DNA of 64,000 nucleotides from Lachnospiraceae bacterium UBA7050 (GTDB taxonomy: Bacteria; Bacillota; Clostridia; Lachnospirales; Lachnospiraceae). The stretch lies in the NCBI GenBank assembly GCA_002493905.1, contig DLAJ01000022.1, positions 89,905 through 153,904 of the forward strand, written 5' to 3'. A program made the position numbers and the translations under genes. Below, piece by piece: positions 16,183-25,374 of the stretch (its first letter is position 1; each line of letters opens with the position of its first letter). The notes beneath the pieces were generated by a model. That model was given only the letters and a program-made list of their open reading frames with translations. It did not search any database and had not been told where the DNA came from.

Positions 16183-18753
16183 ATGAATATGGAAAATCAT
16201 CTGAATGAATATGATAACCGTCCCGGAGGGCCGGGAAACGGAGGAAATCAGGGAGGAAACCAGGGCGGCGGAAACGGCGGCAATAACGGAAACGGACCGC
16301 AGAAACGGCAGAACTTTCTGTTTGTGCTGCTGGCAAGCTTAGCGCTTGTGCTCATGATCAGCTGGTTTATGCGCACGATGAATGCGGCGACAAACGAGGA
16401 GATCACATACAGCAGCTTTATTGAGATGCTTGAAGACGGAGAGGTTGAGTCCGTTCTGATCTATGACAACCAGCTTACCATTACGCCGAAGAAAAGCGAA
16501 CAGGACGGATTTGGACCTGCCCAGAGGGTATATTATACGGGCGTTGCGGAGGATGCGGATAAGCTGACGGAGCGGCTTACTGAGGCAGGGGTTGAGTTTA
16601 GCAGGGAGATTCCGGATAATTCTGGATGGTTCTGGTCTTTGCTGCTGACATACGGGCTGCCTGTTCTGATACTCTGCATCGGCTTTAATTTCTTGTTTAA
16701 GCGAATGTCCGGGGGCGGCGGGCCGATGGGAATCGGCAAGAGCAACGCGAAGCTGTATGATGTGCAGAAAGAGACCGGCATTACTTTCCGGGATGTCGCG
16801 GGTGAGGATGAGGCAAAGGAGTCCCTTGTCGAAGTCGTGGATTTCTTGCATAATCCGGCAAAATACAGCAAGATCGGAGCGAGGCTGCCAAAGGGAGCGC
16901 TTCTTGTAGGACCTCCCGGAACGGGTAAGACGCTTTTAGCAAAAGCTGTCGCGGGCGAGGCGCATGTGCCGTTTTTCTCGCTGGCGGGCTCGGATTTTAT
17001 TGAATTGTATGTCGGCGTCGGCGCCTCGCGTGTGCGGAAGCTGTTCGAGGAAGCGGAAAAGCATGCGCCATGCATTATCTTTATTGACGAGATCGATGCG
17101 ATCGGTCGAAGCCGTGATTCCAAGTACGGCGGCGGCAACGAGGAGCGCGAGCAGACGTTAAATCAGCTCCTGTCCGAGATGGACGGATTTGACGGAAAAA
17201 AAGGAATCATTATTCTGGCGGCGACGAACCGCCCGGAAATTCTGGATAAGGCTCTTTTAAGACCCGGACGGTTTGACCGCAGAATCATTGTGGACAAGCC
17301 CGACTTAAAGGGGCGCGTGGACATTCTGCGCGTACATGCAAAAGATGTGCTTATGGATGACAGCGTGAATTTAGAGGAGATTGCGCTTGCGACGAGCGGC
17401 GCGGTCGGTTCTGACCTTGCAAATATGATCAACGAGGCGGCGATTAACGCAGTCAAGGAGGGCCGGGAGTTTGTGGCTCAGAAAGACTTATTTAATGCAG
17501 TTGAGGTCGTTTTGGTCGGCAAGGAAAAGAAGGACCGCATCATGAGCAAGGAGGAACGCAGGATTGTCTCGTATCATGAGACCGGTCATGCGCTGATCTC
17601 TGCACTGCAGAAAAACTCAGAACCGGTGCAGAAGATTACAATTGTACCGCGGACCATGGGAGCGCTCGGCTATGTGATGCAGGTGCCGGAGGAAGAAAAA
17701 TATCTCAATACGCAGGCAGAGCTTCATGATATGTTAGTCGGACTGCTCGGCGGACGCGCGGCGGAGGAAATTGTATTTGATACAGTGACGACGGGTGCTT
17801 CAAATGATATTGAAAAAGCGACGAATATCGCGCGCGCCATGGTGACGCAGTACGGCATGAGCAAGCGCTTCGGACTGATGGGCTTAGAGACGGTGGAAAG
17901 TAAATACTTAGACGGCAGAACGGCAATGAACTGCTCCGATGTCACGGCGGCGGCTGTGGATGAGGAAGTCATGAAGATCTTAAAGGAGAGCTACAAAGAA
18001 GCCAAGAAGCTGCTTAAGGAAAACCGGGCGTTGATGGATAAACTTGCCGAGCATCTGATTGAAAAAGAGACGATCACGGGTAAAGAGTTTATGAAGATTT
18101 ACCGTGCGGAAAAGGGGCTGCCTGAGCCTGAGGAAAAGCCGAAGGAGCAGATAAAAGCGGAACGAGCGGATGCAGCCGGTGCGGCGCGCGTGCAGCCGGA
18201 AGGCGCGGTGGAAAACCAGTCGGGAAGCGCATGGCAGAATGGGGCAGCACAGCCGGAAGGCGCGGTGGAAAACCAGTCGGGAAGCGCATGGCAGAACGGG
18301 GCAGCACAGCCGGAAGGAGCGGCGGGAAACCGGCCGGGAAGCGTATGGCAGAATGCGGGGATGCAGGATGGTGTGCCTATGGGCGGCAATATGTCCGATT
18401 ATGAGCGCGAACAGCTTATGCGCAATGCATGGCCGCAGATACGCGGCCTGGGCGGGAACGATACACAGCCCGGCGCAGAAACACAGGAGGATGCGGGCAG
18501 TACGGATATACCGGGCGCGGAATCACAGAATACAGCTGTGCAGGGCGTAGATGTGCCGGACAGTGACGGAAAGAACACGGATATGCAAAGTACAGCTGTG
18601 CAGGACGAGGATGGAAAAGACAGCCCTTCTGCGAAAGAAGAGGTGCAGGATATTTCGTCCAAGGTAGAGAATGAGTTTGCAGAGGCTTTAAGGAACCGTA
18701 TGTATGCCCGGAAAGAGGAACAGAATACAGGTAACGGGGAGCAGAATAAATAA
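16183..18753 (+). CDS. ftsH: ATP-dependent zinc metalloprotease FtsH
   Basis: This membrane-anchored AAA+ protease degrades membrane and regulatory proteins. In the 856-residue product, a Gly/Asn-rich N-terminus (about 8-42) precedes TM1 (about 46-64). A short extracytoplasmic domain and TM2 (about 150-172) follow. The AAA domain has GPPGTGKT near 244, IIFIDEIDAIG near 301 and RPGRFDRR. The peptidase has the zinc motif HETGH near 466. The protein is about 200 residues longer than usual. The extra C-terminal tail is low complexity and contains three 19-residue repeats plus an acidic stretch. Start ATGAATATG follows GCGGGGA; the second ATG is possible. It ends immediately before a double-hairpin repeat element and the MATE gene. 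Confidence 0.96.
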   Translation: MNMENHLNEYDNRPGGPGNGGNQGGNQGGGNGGNNGNGPQKRQNFLFVLLASLALVLMISWFMRTMNAATNEEITYSSFIEMLEDGEVESVLIYDNQLTITPKKSEQDGFGPAQRVYYTGVAEDADKLTERLTEAGVEFSREIPDNSGWFWSLLLTYGLPVLILCIGFNFLFKRMSGGGGPMGIGKSNAKLYDVQKETGITFRDVAGEDEAKESLVEVVDFLHNPAKYSKIGARLPKGALLVGPPGTGKTLLAKAVAGEAHVPFFSLAGSDFIELYVGVGASRVRKLFEEAEKHAPCIIFIDEIDAIGRSRDSKYGGGNEEREQTLNQLLSEMDGFDGKKGIIILAATNRPEILDKALLRPGRFDRRIIVDKPDLKGRVDILRVHAKDVLMDDSVNLEEIALATSGAVGSDLANMINEAAINAVKEGREFVAQKDLFNAVEVVLVGKEKKDRIMSKEERRIVSYHETGHALISALQKNSEPVQKITIVPRTMGALGYVMQVPEEEKYLNTQAELHDMLVGLLGGRAAEEIVFDTVTTGASNDIEKATNIARAMVTQYGMSKRFGLMGLETVESKYLDGRTAMNCSDVTAAAVDEEVMKILKESYKEAKKLLKENRALMDKLAEHLIEKETITGKEFMKIYRAEKGLPEPEEKPKEQIKAERADAAGAARVQPEGAVENQSGSAWQNGAAQPEGAVENQSGSAWQNGAAQPEGAAGNRPGSVWQNAGMQDGVPMGGNMSDYEREQLMRNAWPQIRGLGGNDTQPGAETQEDAGSTDIPGAESQNTAVQGVDVPDSDGKNTDMQSTAVQDEDGKDSPSAKEEVQDISSKVENEFAEALRNRMYARKEEQNTGNGEQNK
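18193..18363 (+). repeat. Three 57-bp tandem repeats in the ftsH 3' end
   Basis: Units start at 18193, 18250 and 18307, each encoding 19 residues beginning QPEGA and containing WQN. The first two differ by one base; the third is diverged. Because 57 is a multiple of three, copy-number change would keep the frame. Confidence 0.85.
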
Positions 18754-18821
18754 GTTTGAAAGTGACTTTCAAACTACTTATTGATGCAATATCGCAGGCA
18801 TTCGCCTGCGATATGCAGGGG
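18752..18821 (+). repeat. Double-hairpin repeat element, copy 1
   Basis: Hairpin 1 is AGTTTGAAAG / CTTTCAAACT (18753-18775) and hairpin 2 is ATATCGCAGGC / GCCTGCGATAT (18789-18814), followed by GCAGGGGT. The same 70-bp layout with nearly identical sequence occurs at 32251-32320, and a diverged copy at 23288-23360. It starts on the ftsH stop codon, and its AGGGG end can serve as ribosome binding site for the MATE gene. Confidence 0.8.
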
Positions 18822-18828
18822 TATAAAA

Positions 18829-20229
18829 ATGAAATTGCAGCAAATCAGAAAAAAATATATCGGGGACAGGACCTTTTACCGGAGGGTCCTGTTCATTGCT
18901 GTACCGATCATTATACAGAACGCGATCACAAATTTTGTCGGACTGCTGGATAATATCATGGTCGGACAGGTTGGAACGGACCAGATGAACGGCGTTGCCA
19001 TTGTGAACCAGTTATTGTTTGTATTTAATCTATGCGTTTGGGGTGCAGTATCCGGTGCGGGAATTTTTACGGCCCAGTATTATGGAAAAGGCGACCATGA
19101 AGGCGTGCGTAATACGTTTCGCGCAAAGCTGGTTTTGACAAGTCTGGTGGCCGTGATCGGTCTGACTTTATTTTTGACAAGGGGAGGATGGCTGATCACA
19201 CAGTTCCTGCATGAGACGGATGGGATTGGAAACGCAGAGCGTACGCTTGGTTATGGAACGTCTTATCTTTATGTGATGCTGATCGGGTTGTTCCCGTTTG
19301 TCATTACATCAGCGTATGCAAATACGCTGCGTGACGTTGGCGAGACCGTACTTCCGATGAAAGCAGGGATTGCGGCAGTGGCGGTCAATGTCATACTGAA
19401 TTACATACTGATCTTTGGGCATTTTGGGGCGCCAAGACTCGGTGTAGTGGGCGCGGCAGCAGCGACAGTCGTATCGCGCTTTGTAGAAATGACGATTGTT
19501 GTGGTCTGGACGCAGCTGCATAAAGAAAAACATCCGTTTATTGTGGGTGCATTTTCAACCCTGCGCATTCCGGCGCAGCTTATGCGGCAGATTTTGATGA
19601 AGGGTACGCCGCTGGCGATTAATGAGGGGCTTTGGGCGCTGGGTGTGACGATGCTGAATCAGAATTATTCTCTGAGGGGACTATCTGTGATTGCAGCGCT
19701 CAATATTTCTTCGACGATTTCGAATCTGTTCAGCGTCGTATATCTTGCGATGGGAGATGCGATTGCGATCATTGTCGGTCAGCTTCTGGGCGCACAAAAA
19801 ATGGAAGAGGCGAAGGATACGGACCGCAAGATGATCTGTTTTTCGGTCCTATGCTGTTTCATAATCGGGCTTACAATGTCGCTGTTCCGGAATCTGTTTC
19901 CTGCAATCTATAAGACAGAACCGCAGGTGCGCAGCCTTGCCGCTGATTTTATCCTGATCGCCTCGGTGATGATGCCGTTTTATGCATTTCTGCACGCCTG
20001 CTATTTTACGCTCCGGACGGGTGGAAAGACAATTGTGACATTTTTATTTGACAGTGTGTTCATGTGGGTGCTTGCCGTGCCGTGCGCTTATGTACTGACG
20101 CATTTTACGGCACTTCCGATCATCGCGCTGTATGCGGTAGTCCAAGGCCTTGATCTGATCAAATGCGCTGTCGGGTTCATTTTTGTAAAAAAAGGAGTCT
20201 GGCTGCAGAACATCGTGCGGGAGATTTGA
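18829..20229 (+). CDS. MATE family efflux transporter
   Basis: A 466-residue protein with about twelve hydrophobic helices that would export drugs or metabolites by Na+ or H+ antiport. MATE features include the N-terminal IIIQNAITNFVGLLDNIMVGQVG-type segment with the conserved VGQ, and an internal second half with EGLWALGVTMLNQ. I choose ATG 18829 (protein MKLQQIRKK) because the upstream frame runs through the repeat element and AGGGGTATAAAA precedes this ATG. Neighbours (ftsH, uvrC) give no clue to substrate. Confidence 0.9.
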   Translation: MKLQQIRKKYIGDRTFYRRVLFIAVPIIIQNAITNFVGLLDNIMVGQVGTDQMNGVAIVNQLLFVFNLCVWGAVSGAGIFTAQYYGKGDHEGVRNTFRAKLVLTSLVAVIGLTLFLTRGGWLITQFLHETDGIGNAERTLGYGTSYLYVMLIGLFPFVITSAYANTLRDVGETVLPMKAGIAAVAVNVILNYILIFGHFGAPRLGVVGAAAATVVSRFVEMTIVVVWTQLHKEKHPFIVGAFSTLRIPAQLMRQILMKGTPLAINEGLWALGVTMLNQNYSLRGLSVIAALNISSTISNLFSVVYLAMGDAIAIIVGQLLGAQKMEEAKDTDRKMICFSVLCCFIIGLTMSLFRNLFPAIYKTEPQVRSLAADFILIASVMMPFYAFLHACYFTLRTGGKTIVTFLFDSVFMWVLAVPCAYVLTHFTALPIIALYAVVQGLDLIKCAVGFIFVKKGVWLQNIVREI

Positions 20230-20300
20230 GAAAAGAGATTGATTTCAGCGCTTTGCATGTGATCTGTGTGTGAGAACAGGAAAGGAGAGGGGGGACTGCT

Positions 20301-22175
20301 TTGTTTGAAGTGGAGGAAGAGTTAAAAAAGCTGCCTGCAAAGCCGGGCGTATATATTATGCATGATGAGAATGATACGATTATCTACGTCGGCAAGGCGG
20401 TCAATCTGCACAACCGTGTACGTTCTTATTTTCGGAAGATCGTGGGCCGGGGACCGCAGATTGATAAGATGGTCAGCCAGATTGAGCGCTTTGAGTATAT
20501 TGTGACCGATTCGGAACTGGAAGCGCTTGTGCTGGAAAATAATCTGATCAAGGAACATCGTCCGAAGTATAACACGATGCTGAAGGATGACAAAACTTAT
20601 CCGTATATCAAAGTGACCGTAGCGGAAGAGTATCCAAGAATTTTATTTTCGCGTGTCATGAAAAAAGACCGGTCTAAATATTTCGGACCGTATACGAGTG
20701 CAGCCGCTGTCCGGGATACGATTGAACTGATGAACCGTCTGTTTCTTTTGCGGACCTGTAACAAAAGTCTGCCGCGTGACATCGGTAAAGACCGGCCATG
20801 TCTGAATTATCATATCAAGCAATGTGCGGCGCCGTGCGCCGGTTATGTGACAAAGGAAGATTATCGGGGCCACATTGATCAGGCACTTGATTTTTTGAAC
20901 GGAAATTATGCGCCGATCTTAAAAGACCTCAAAGAACATATGGAGCAGGCGTCGGAGGCGATGGATTTTGAGGAGGCGATCCGCTACAGGGAGCTGCTTA
21001 ACAGTGTAAAAAGCGTGGCGCAAAAGCAGAAGATCACCGGTAACGACGAAGAAGACAAGGATGTTATTGCAATGTGCATGGAGGGTGCGGACTGTGTCGT
21101 GCAGGTGTTTTTTGTGCGCGGCGGAAAGCTGATCGGGCGCGAACACTTTTATATGACGCATGTTACAGAAGGAGAACGAGGACAGGTTCTGACGGATTTT
21201 GTCAAGCAGTTTTATTCGGGGACGCCGTTTATTCCCCGCGAACTGATGCTGCAGGAGCCGATCGAGGATATGGAGCTGATTGAGCAGTGGCTCACATCAA
21301 AGCGCGGAAGCCGTGTGTATCTTCGGATTCCGCAAAAAGGTGCGAAAGAGAAGCTTGTGGAGCTGGCGGAGCAGAATGCGAAGCTCGTGCTCGACAAAGA
21401 TCGTGAGCGTATCCGGCGCGAGGAGGGACGCACGATCGGAGCCGTGAAGGAAATTGCAGGGCTGCTTGGCTTAGAGAGCGTAAGCCGCATGGAAGCGTAT
21501 GATATTTCCAATATCAGCGGATTTGCGAATGTCGGTTCCATGGTCGTGTATGAAAAAGGAAAGCCGAAGCGCAGCGATTACCGGAAGTTTCGTATTAAGA
21601 CTGTGGCGGGACCGGATGATTACGCCTGCATGCGCGAGGTGCTCACAAGGCGCTTTCAGCATGGACTGTCTGAGCGGGAAGAGGCGTTTACCGGAGAGCA
21701 TGGAACGGATTTTGGTTCCTTTACGCGGTTTCCCGATCTGCTGCTCATGGACGGCGGGCGCGGGCAGGTAAATATTGCGCTTGGGGTGCTTTCTGAACTG
21801 GGTATTTCCATACCGGTCTGCGGCATGGTAAAAGATGACAATCACCGTACGCGGGGACTGTATTTCAAAAACCGGGAGCTGCCGATTGATAAGGACAGTG
21901 AAGGATTTAAGCTGATTACGCGCATTCAGGATGAAGCGCACCGGTTTGCCATCGAATATCACCGTTCTATCAGGAGTAAAAGTCAGGTGCATTCGCTGCT
22001 CGATGAGATTCCGGGGGTCGGACCGGAACGCAGAAAGGCGCTGATGCGGAAATTTACGTCTATCGAGGAAGTGAAAAACGCGACAAAAGAGGAACTGTCG
22101 GCGCTTCCCGAAATACCGGAGCATGTGGCGGAACAGATCGTTCAATTTTTTGAAAAACAAAAAAATAAATCATAA
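20301..22175 (+). CDS. uvrC: UvrABC system protein C
   Basis: This is the nuclease subunit of nucleotide excision repair. The 624-residue protein has the GIY-YIG nuclease domain at about 12-92 (KPGVYIMHDENDTIIYVGKA), a Cys-containing UvrC segment, a UVR motif near 205-240 (FEEAIRYRELLNSV), the RNase H-like second nuclease with DISNISG and LLMDGGRGQVN, and a C-terminal double HhH (LDEIPGVGPERRKALM). It starts with TTG 20301 after AAAGGAGAGGGGGGA. Length and domain order are normal. uvrA and uvrB are not in the window. Confidence 0.96.
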   Translation: MFEVEEELKKLPAKPGVYIMHDENDTIIYVGKAVNLHNRVRSYFRKIVGRGPQIDKMVSQIERFEYIVTDSELEALVLENNLIKEHRPKYNTMLKDDKTYPYIKVTVAEEYPRILFSRVMKKDRSKYFGPYTSAAAVRDTIELMNRLFLLRTCNKSLPRDIGKDRPCLNYHIKQCAAPCAGYVTKEDYRGHIDQALDFLNGNYAPILKDLKEHMEQASEAMDFEEAIRYRELLNSVKSVAQKQKITGNDEEDKDVIAMCMEGADCVVQVFFVRGGKLIGREHFYMTHVTEGERGQVLTDFVKQFYSGTPFIPRELMLQEPIEDMELIEQWLTSKRGSRVYLRIPQKGAKEKLVELAEQNAKLVLDKDRERIRREEGRTIGAVKEIAGLLGLESVSRMEAYDISNISGFANVGSMVVYEKGKPKRSDYRKFRIKTVAGPDDYACMREVLTRRFQHGLSEREEAFTGEHGTDFGSFTRFPDLLLMDGGRGQVNIALGVLSELGISIPVCGMVKDDNHRTRGLYFKNRELPIDKDSEGFKLITRIQDEAHRFAIEYHRSIRSKSQVHSLLDEIPGVGPERRKALMRKFTSIEEVKNATKEELSALPEIPEHVAEQIVQFFEKQKNKS

Positions 22176-22316
22176 TCTTTTTTACCCATCAGGAGAAATG
22201 TGATATGATGGAAGAGACATGCGGTGCAGAAGCGGAGCATTCCGGCGGTGCCGCGCGGTGGAACAGCCGCAGGCCGGGCCGCGGTGAAACAAAGATTTTG
22301 CAAGAGGAGGGAGTAT

Positions 22317-23255
22317 ATGGCAAGCTTAAATTTAACCAGAATTATCGAAAAGGAAAAACTGGAAAATCTGACTCCGGATATTGATATTTCCAAGATTAAG
22401 ATCACGCAGCCGGATATCAACCGGCCCGCGCTGCAGCTTGCGGGGTACTTTGAGCATTTTGAGGCGACCCGTCTGCAGATCATCGGTTTTGTGGAATATA
22501 CCTATATGCAGGCGTTAGAACCGGAACGAAAAAAGGAAGTGTTTGAAGCGCTCCTAAATCATAATATCCCGGCGATTGTATTCTGCCGTGAGCTTGAGCC
22601 GGACCCGCTGTTCTTAGAGATCGCGGTGGCTCATAATATTCCGATTCTCATGACAAAAAAGGCAACCTCGGCATTTATGGCGGAGATCATCCGCTGGATG
22701 AACGTAAAGCTGGCACCGATGATTTCTGTGCACGGCGTGCTTGTTGATGTATATGGCGAGGGTGTGCTGATCACGGGGGAGAGCGGTATCGGTAAATCAG
22801 AAGCGGCCCTTGAGTTGATTAAGAGAGGACACCGTCTGGTCACGGACGATGTGGTGGAAATCCGCAAGGTCAGCGACGATACGCTGATCGGAACAGCGCC
22901 TGACATCACAAAGCACTTTATTGAATTGCGCGGCATCGGCATCATTGACGTGAAGACGCTGTTCGGTGTGGCAAGCGTCAAGGATACGCAGAATATCGAT
23001 CTCGTCATCCGTCTGGAGGACTGGAATAAGGATAAGGAGTATGACCGGCTCGGTCTGGAGGAGGAATATACGGAATACCTTGGGAACAAAGTGGTGTGCC
23101 ACAATATACCGATTCGTCCGGGGCGGAACCTCGCGATTATCTGCGAGTCTGCGGCGATCAACCACCGCCAGAAGAAGATGGGCTACAATGCGGCGCAGGA
23201 GCTATATCAGCGTGTACAGAATTCGCTGGCAAAACGGCGTGAGGAAGATGAATAA
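22317..23255 (+). CDS. hprK: HPr kinase/phosphorylase
   Basis: This bifunctional enzyme phosphorylates and dephosphorylates the regulatory Ser46 of HPr and Crh and is the central switch of carbon catabolite control in Firmicutes. The 312-residue protein (start ATG 22317 after AGAGGAGGGAG) has the N-terminal domain and a kinase domain with Walker A GESGIGKSE near 154 and the GIGIIDVKTLFG signature near 205. The longer frame to 22224 has no proper start signal. It is followed by glucokinase, murB, rapZ, whiA and a Crh-like HPr. Its likely substrate is thus encoded in the same neighbourhood. Confidence 0.96.
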   Translation: MASLNLTRIIEKEKLENLTPDIDISKIKITQPDINRPALQLAGYFEHFEATRLQIIGFVEYTYMQALEPERKKEVFEALLNHNIPAIVFCRELEPDPLFLEIAVAHNIPILMTKKATSAFMAEIIRWMNVKLAPMISVHGVLVDVYGEGVLITGESGIGKSEAALELIKRGHRLVTDDVVEIRKVSDDTLIGTAPDITKHFIELRGIGIIDVKTLFGVASVKDTQNIDLVIRLEDWNKDKEYDRLGLEEEYTEYLGNKVVCHNIPIRPGRNLAIICESAAINHRQKKMGYNAAQELYQRVQNSLAKRREEDE

Positions 23256-23287
23256 GAAAGACCTTTGGCCTTTCTTCTGGGGTCTAG

Positions 23288-23360
23288 ATTGAAAAATCAA
23301 AGATTTTTCAATTTTCGATTTGAGCAGTATCGCAAGCTTTGCTTGCGATATGCATGGGGA
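23288..23360 (+). repeat. Double-hairpin repeat element, diverged copy
   Basis: Hairpin 1 is ATTGAAAAATC / GATTTTTCAAT (23288-23312), followed by T-runs, so it can also terminate hprK. Hairpin 2 is TATCGCAAGC / GCTTGCGATA (23328-23350), then TGCATGGGGAT. The second hairpin and tail match the copies at 18752 and 32251; the first hairpin differs but keeps its shape. Confidence 0.7.
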
Positions 23361-23402
23361 TTAACGTGAAATTGAAATTCTAAATAAAGAGAGGGAACGG
23401 GT

Positions 23403-24338
23403 ATGGCAGAGGTATTATTCGGAGTTGACCTTGGCGGAACGACGGTGAAGCTTGGCTTATTTGACAGGGATGGCAATGTGCTCGATAAATGGGAGATCCC
23501 GACAAGAAAAGAAGAAAACGGCAGGCAGATTCTGCCGGATATTGCGCAGACAATTAAAGATAAGATGAACGAAAAAGGATATTCGGATCAAGATGTTATG
23601 GGCGTCGGCATTGGAGTTCCGGGTCCGGTGGATAATGCCGGGACGATCTATAAGGCGGCAAATTTAGGCTGGGGCGTCATGAATATCAATGAGGAGCTTG
23701 GCGCGCTGACTGGTTTAACGGTGAAAGCCGGAAACGATGCAAATGTAGCGGCGCTCGGCGAAATGTGGAAGGGCGGAGGCAGGGGTTACTGCAATATGGT
23801 GGCTGTCACGCTTGGAACGGGTGTAGGCGGCGGTATCATTGTGGACGGACGTCTTCTTGCAGGCGCAACGGGCGCAGGCGGGGAAATCGGACATATTCAT
23901 GTTGATGATGAGGAGCAGGACGCATGCGGCTGCGGAAATCATGGATGTCTGGAGCAGTATGCTTCGGCAACGGGAATTGTGCGTCTGGCAAAGCGGGCGC
24001 TTCAGCAGAGCGGTCAGGACAGTGTACTGCGGAATGGGGAGATTTCCGCGAAGACAGTGTTTGACGCGGTCAAAGCGGGGGATGCGCTTGCGATGGAGAT
24101 TGCCGAGAAGTTCGGCGAATACCTTGGAAAGGGACTGGCGGCGGTTGCCGCGGTTGTGAACCCGGAAATTTTTGTGATCGGAGGCGGCGTATCAAAGGCC
24201 GGACCGGTTCTGCTAGACTACATTGAGAAATATTATAAACCTTATGTATTCCATGGGAGCAGAGATGCAAAATTCGCACTGGCGACACTCGGAAACGACG
24301 CGGGTATTTATGGCGCTGCAAGACTTGTGCTCGATTAA
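23403..24338 (+). CDS. glcK: ROK family glucokinase
   Basis: This enzyme phosphorylates glucose to glucose-6-phosphate using ATP. The 311-residue protein has the N-terminal phosphate-binding loop GVDLGGTTVKLGLF (about 7-20), a second Gly-rich loop (TLGTGVGGGI) and the ROK zinc motif with CGCGNHGCLEQ near 175. Length is typical. The start follows AGAGGGAACGGGT. It lies between hprK and murB in a cluster tied to carbon regulation. Glucose is the expected substrate, but another hexose cannot be excluded. Confidence 0.93.
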   Translation: MAEVLFGVDLGGTTVKLGLFDRDGNVLDKWEIPTRKEENGRQILPDIAQTIKDKMNEKGYSDQDVMGVGIGVPGPVDNAGTIYKAANLGWGVMNINEELGALTGLTVKAGNDANVAALGEMWKGGGRGYCNMVAVTLGTGVGGGIIVDGRLLAGATGAGGEIGHIHVDDEEQDACGCGNHGCLEQYASATGIVRLAKRALQQSGQDSVLRNGEISAKTVFDAVKAGDALAMEIAEKFGEYLGKGLAAVAAVVNPEIFVIGGGVSKAGPVLLDYIEKYYKPYVFHGSRDAKFALATLGNDAGIYGAARLVLD

Positions 24339-24459
24339 GGTTTTGGAAAATGGCTGCGAACCGGCAGTGACGTGAAATGTTTGTGGACATGTCCGGCAGG
24401 ACTGACATCGCTGCCGTGTGCATAGAATGAGATAAACGGTGACGGCATGGAGGATAGGT

Positions 24460-25374
24460 GTGACAGAAACAGTAGAGCGATTTATCCGGCAGCTTGTAGA
24501 GCCGGAGTATTTGTTACAGAATGAACCGATGGCAAAGCATACAACTTTTAGAGTCGGCGGTGCCGCGGATATGTTTATACGGATACAGAGCATGGAACAG
24601 CTTATAAAGCTGGCAGCTTATTTTGAACAGTTACATCAGCCATATCTGGTCGTTGGAAACGGGAGTAATCTGTTGGTGAGTGACAGAGGGTATCGCGGTG
24701 TCGTACTTCAGATTGGGGATGGCATGAGCAGCATGACGGTGGATGGAGAGTTTATGCGTGTGCAGGCAGGAGCGCTTTTGTCAAGCGCGGCGGCACAGGC
24801 GGCGCAGCATTCCTTGAGCGGACTGGAATTTGCAGCAGGCATTCCCGGCAGTGTGGGGGGCGCCGTTGTGATGAATGCGGGTGCGTACGACGGCGAGATG
24901 AGCCAGATCATTGAGAATGTGACGGTCTTAAACGAACAAGGGGGACAAATGGTACTTGACCGTGATACCATGGAATTTGGTTATCGCACGAGCATTATCA
25001 GAAATCGTCCGTTTATTGTTCTGGAGGCGCTGCTGCATTTACGCAAAGGCGATGCGGGTGAAATCCGTGCCAGGATGGACGATTTGAACGCAAGGAGACG
25101 TGCAAAACAGCCGTTGGAATTTGCGAGCGCGGGCAGCACGTTTAAGCGTCCGGAGGGGTATTTTGCAGGAAAGCTGATCATGGATGCGGGGTTGCGCGGA
25201 TACCGGATCGGCGGTGCGCAGGTATCGGAAAAGCATTGCGGCTTCATTATCAATGTCGGCAACGCATCAGCGCAGGATATTTATGAACTGATCGAGGAAG
25301 TACAGGAAAAAGTGAAGGAACGGTTTCATGTAGAACTGGAGCCGGAAGTGATACGGATAGGTGATTTTCTATGA
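24460..25374 (+). CDS. murB: UDP-N-acetylenolpyruvoylglucosamine reductase
   Basis: This enzyme catalyses the NADPH-dependent second step of UDP-MurNAc synthesis for peptidoglycan. The 304-residue flavoprotein has the FAD-binding pattern GNGSNLLV, IPGSVGGAVVMNAGAY, the YRTS catalytic region and AGSTFKRPEGYFAGKLI. I choose GTG 24460 because GGAGG lies six bases upstream (GGAGGATAGGTGTG); the longer GTG 24439 has no site. The stop overlaps the rapZ ATG by four bases (ATGA), indicating translational coupling. Confidence 0.94.
   Translation: MTETVERFIRQLVEPEYLLQNEPMAKHTTFRVGGAADMFIRIQSMEQLIKLAAYFEQLHQPYLVVGNGSNLLVSDRGYRGVVLQIGDGMSSMTVDGEFMRVQAGALLSSAAAQAAQHSLSGLEFAAGIPGSVGGAVVMNAGAYDGEMSQIIENVTVLNEQGGQMVLDRDTMEFGYRTSIIRNRPFIVLEALLHLRKGDAGEIRARMDDLNARRRAKQPLEFASAGSTFKRPEGYFAGKLIMDAGLRGYRIGGAQVSEKHCGFIINVGNASAQDIYELIEEVQEKVKERFHVELEPEVIRIGDFL

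Noticed and set aside
18089..18389. Minus-strand frames with repeats opposite the ftsH tail
   Set aside because: They are shadows of the 57-bp coding repeats in ftsH.
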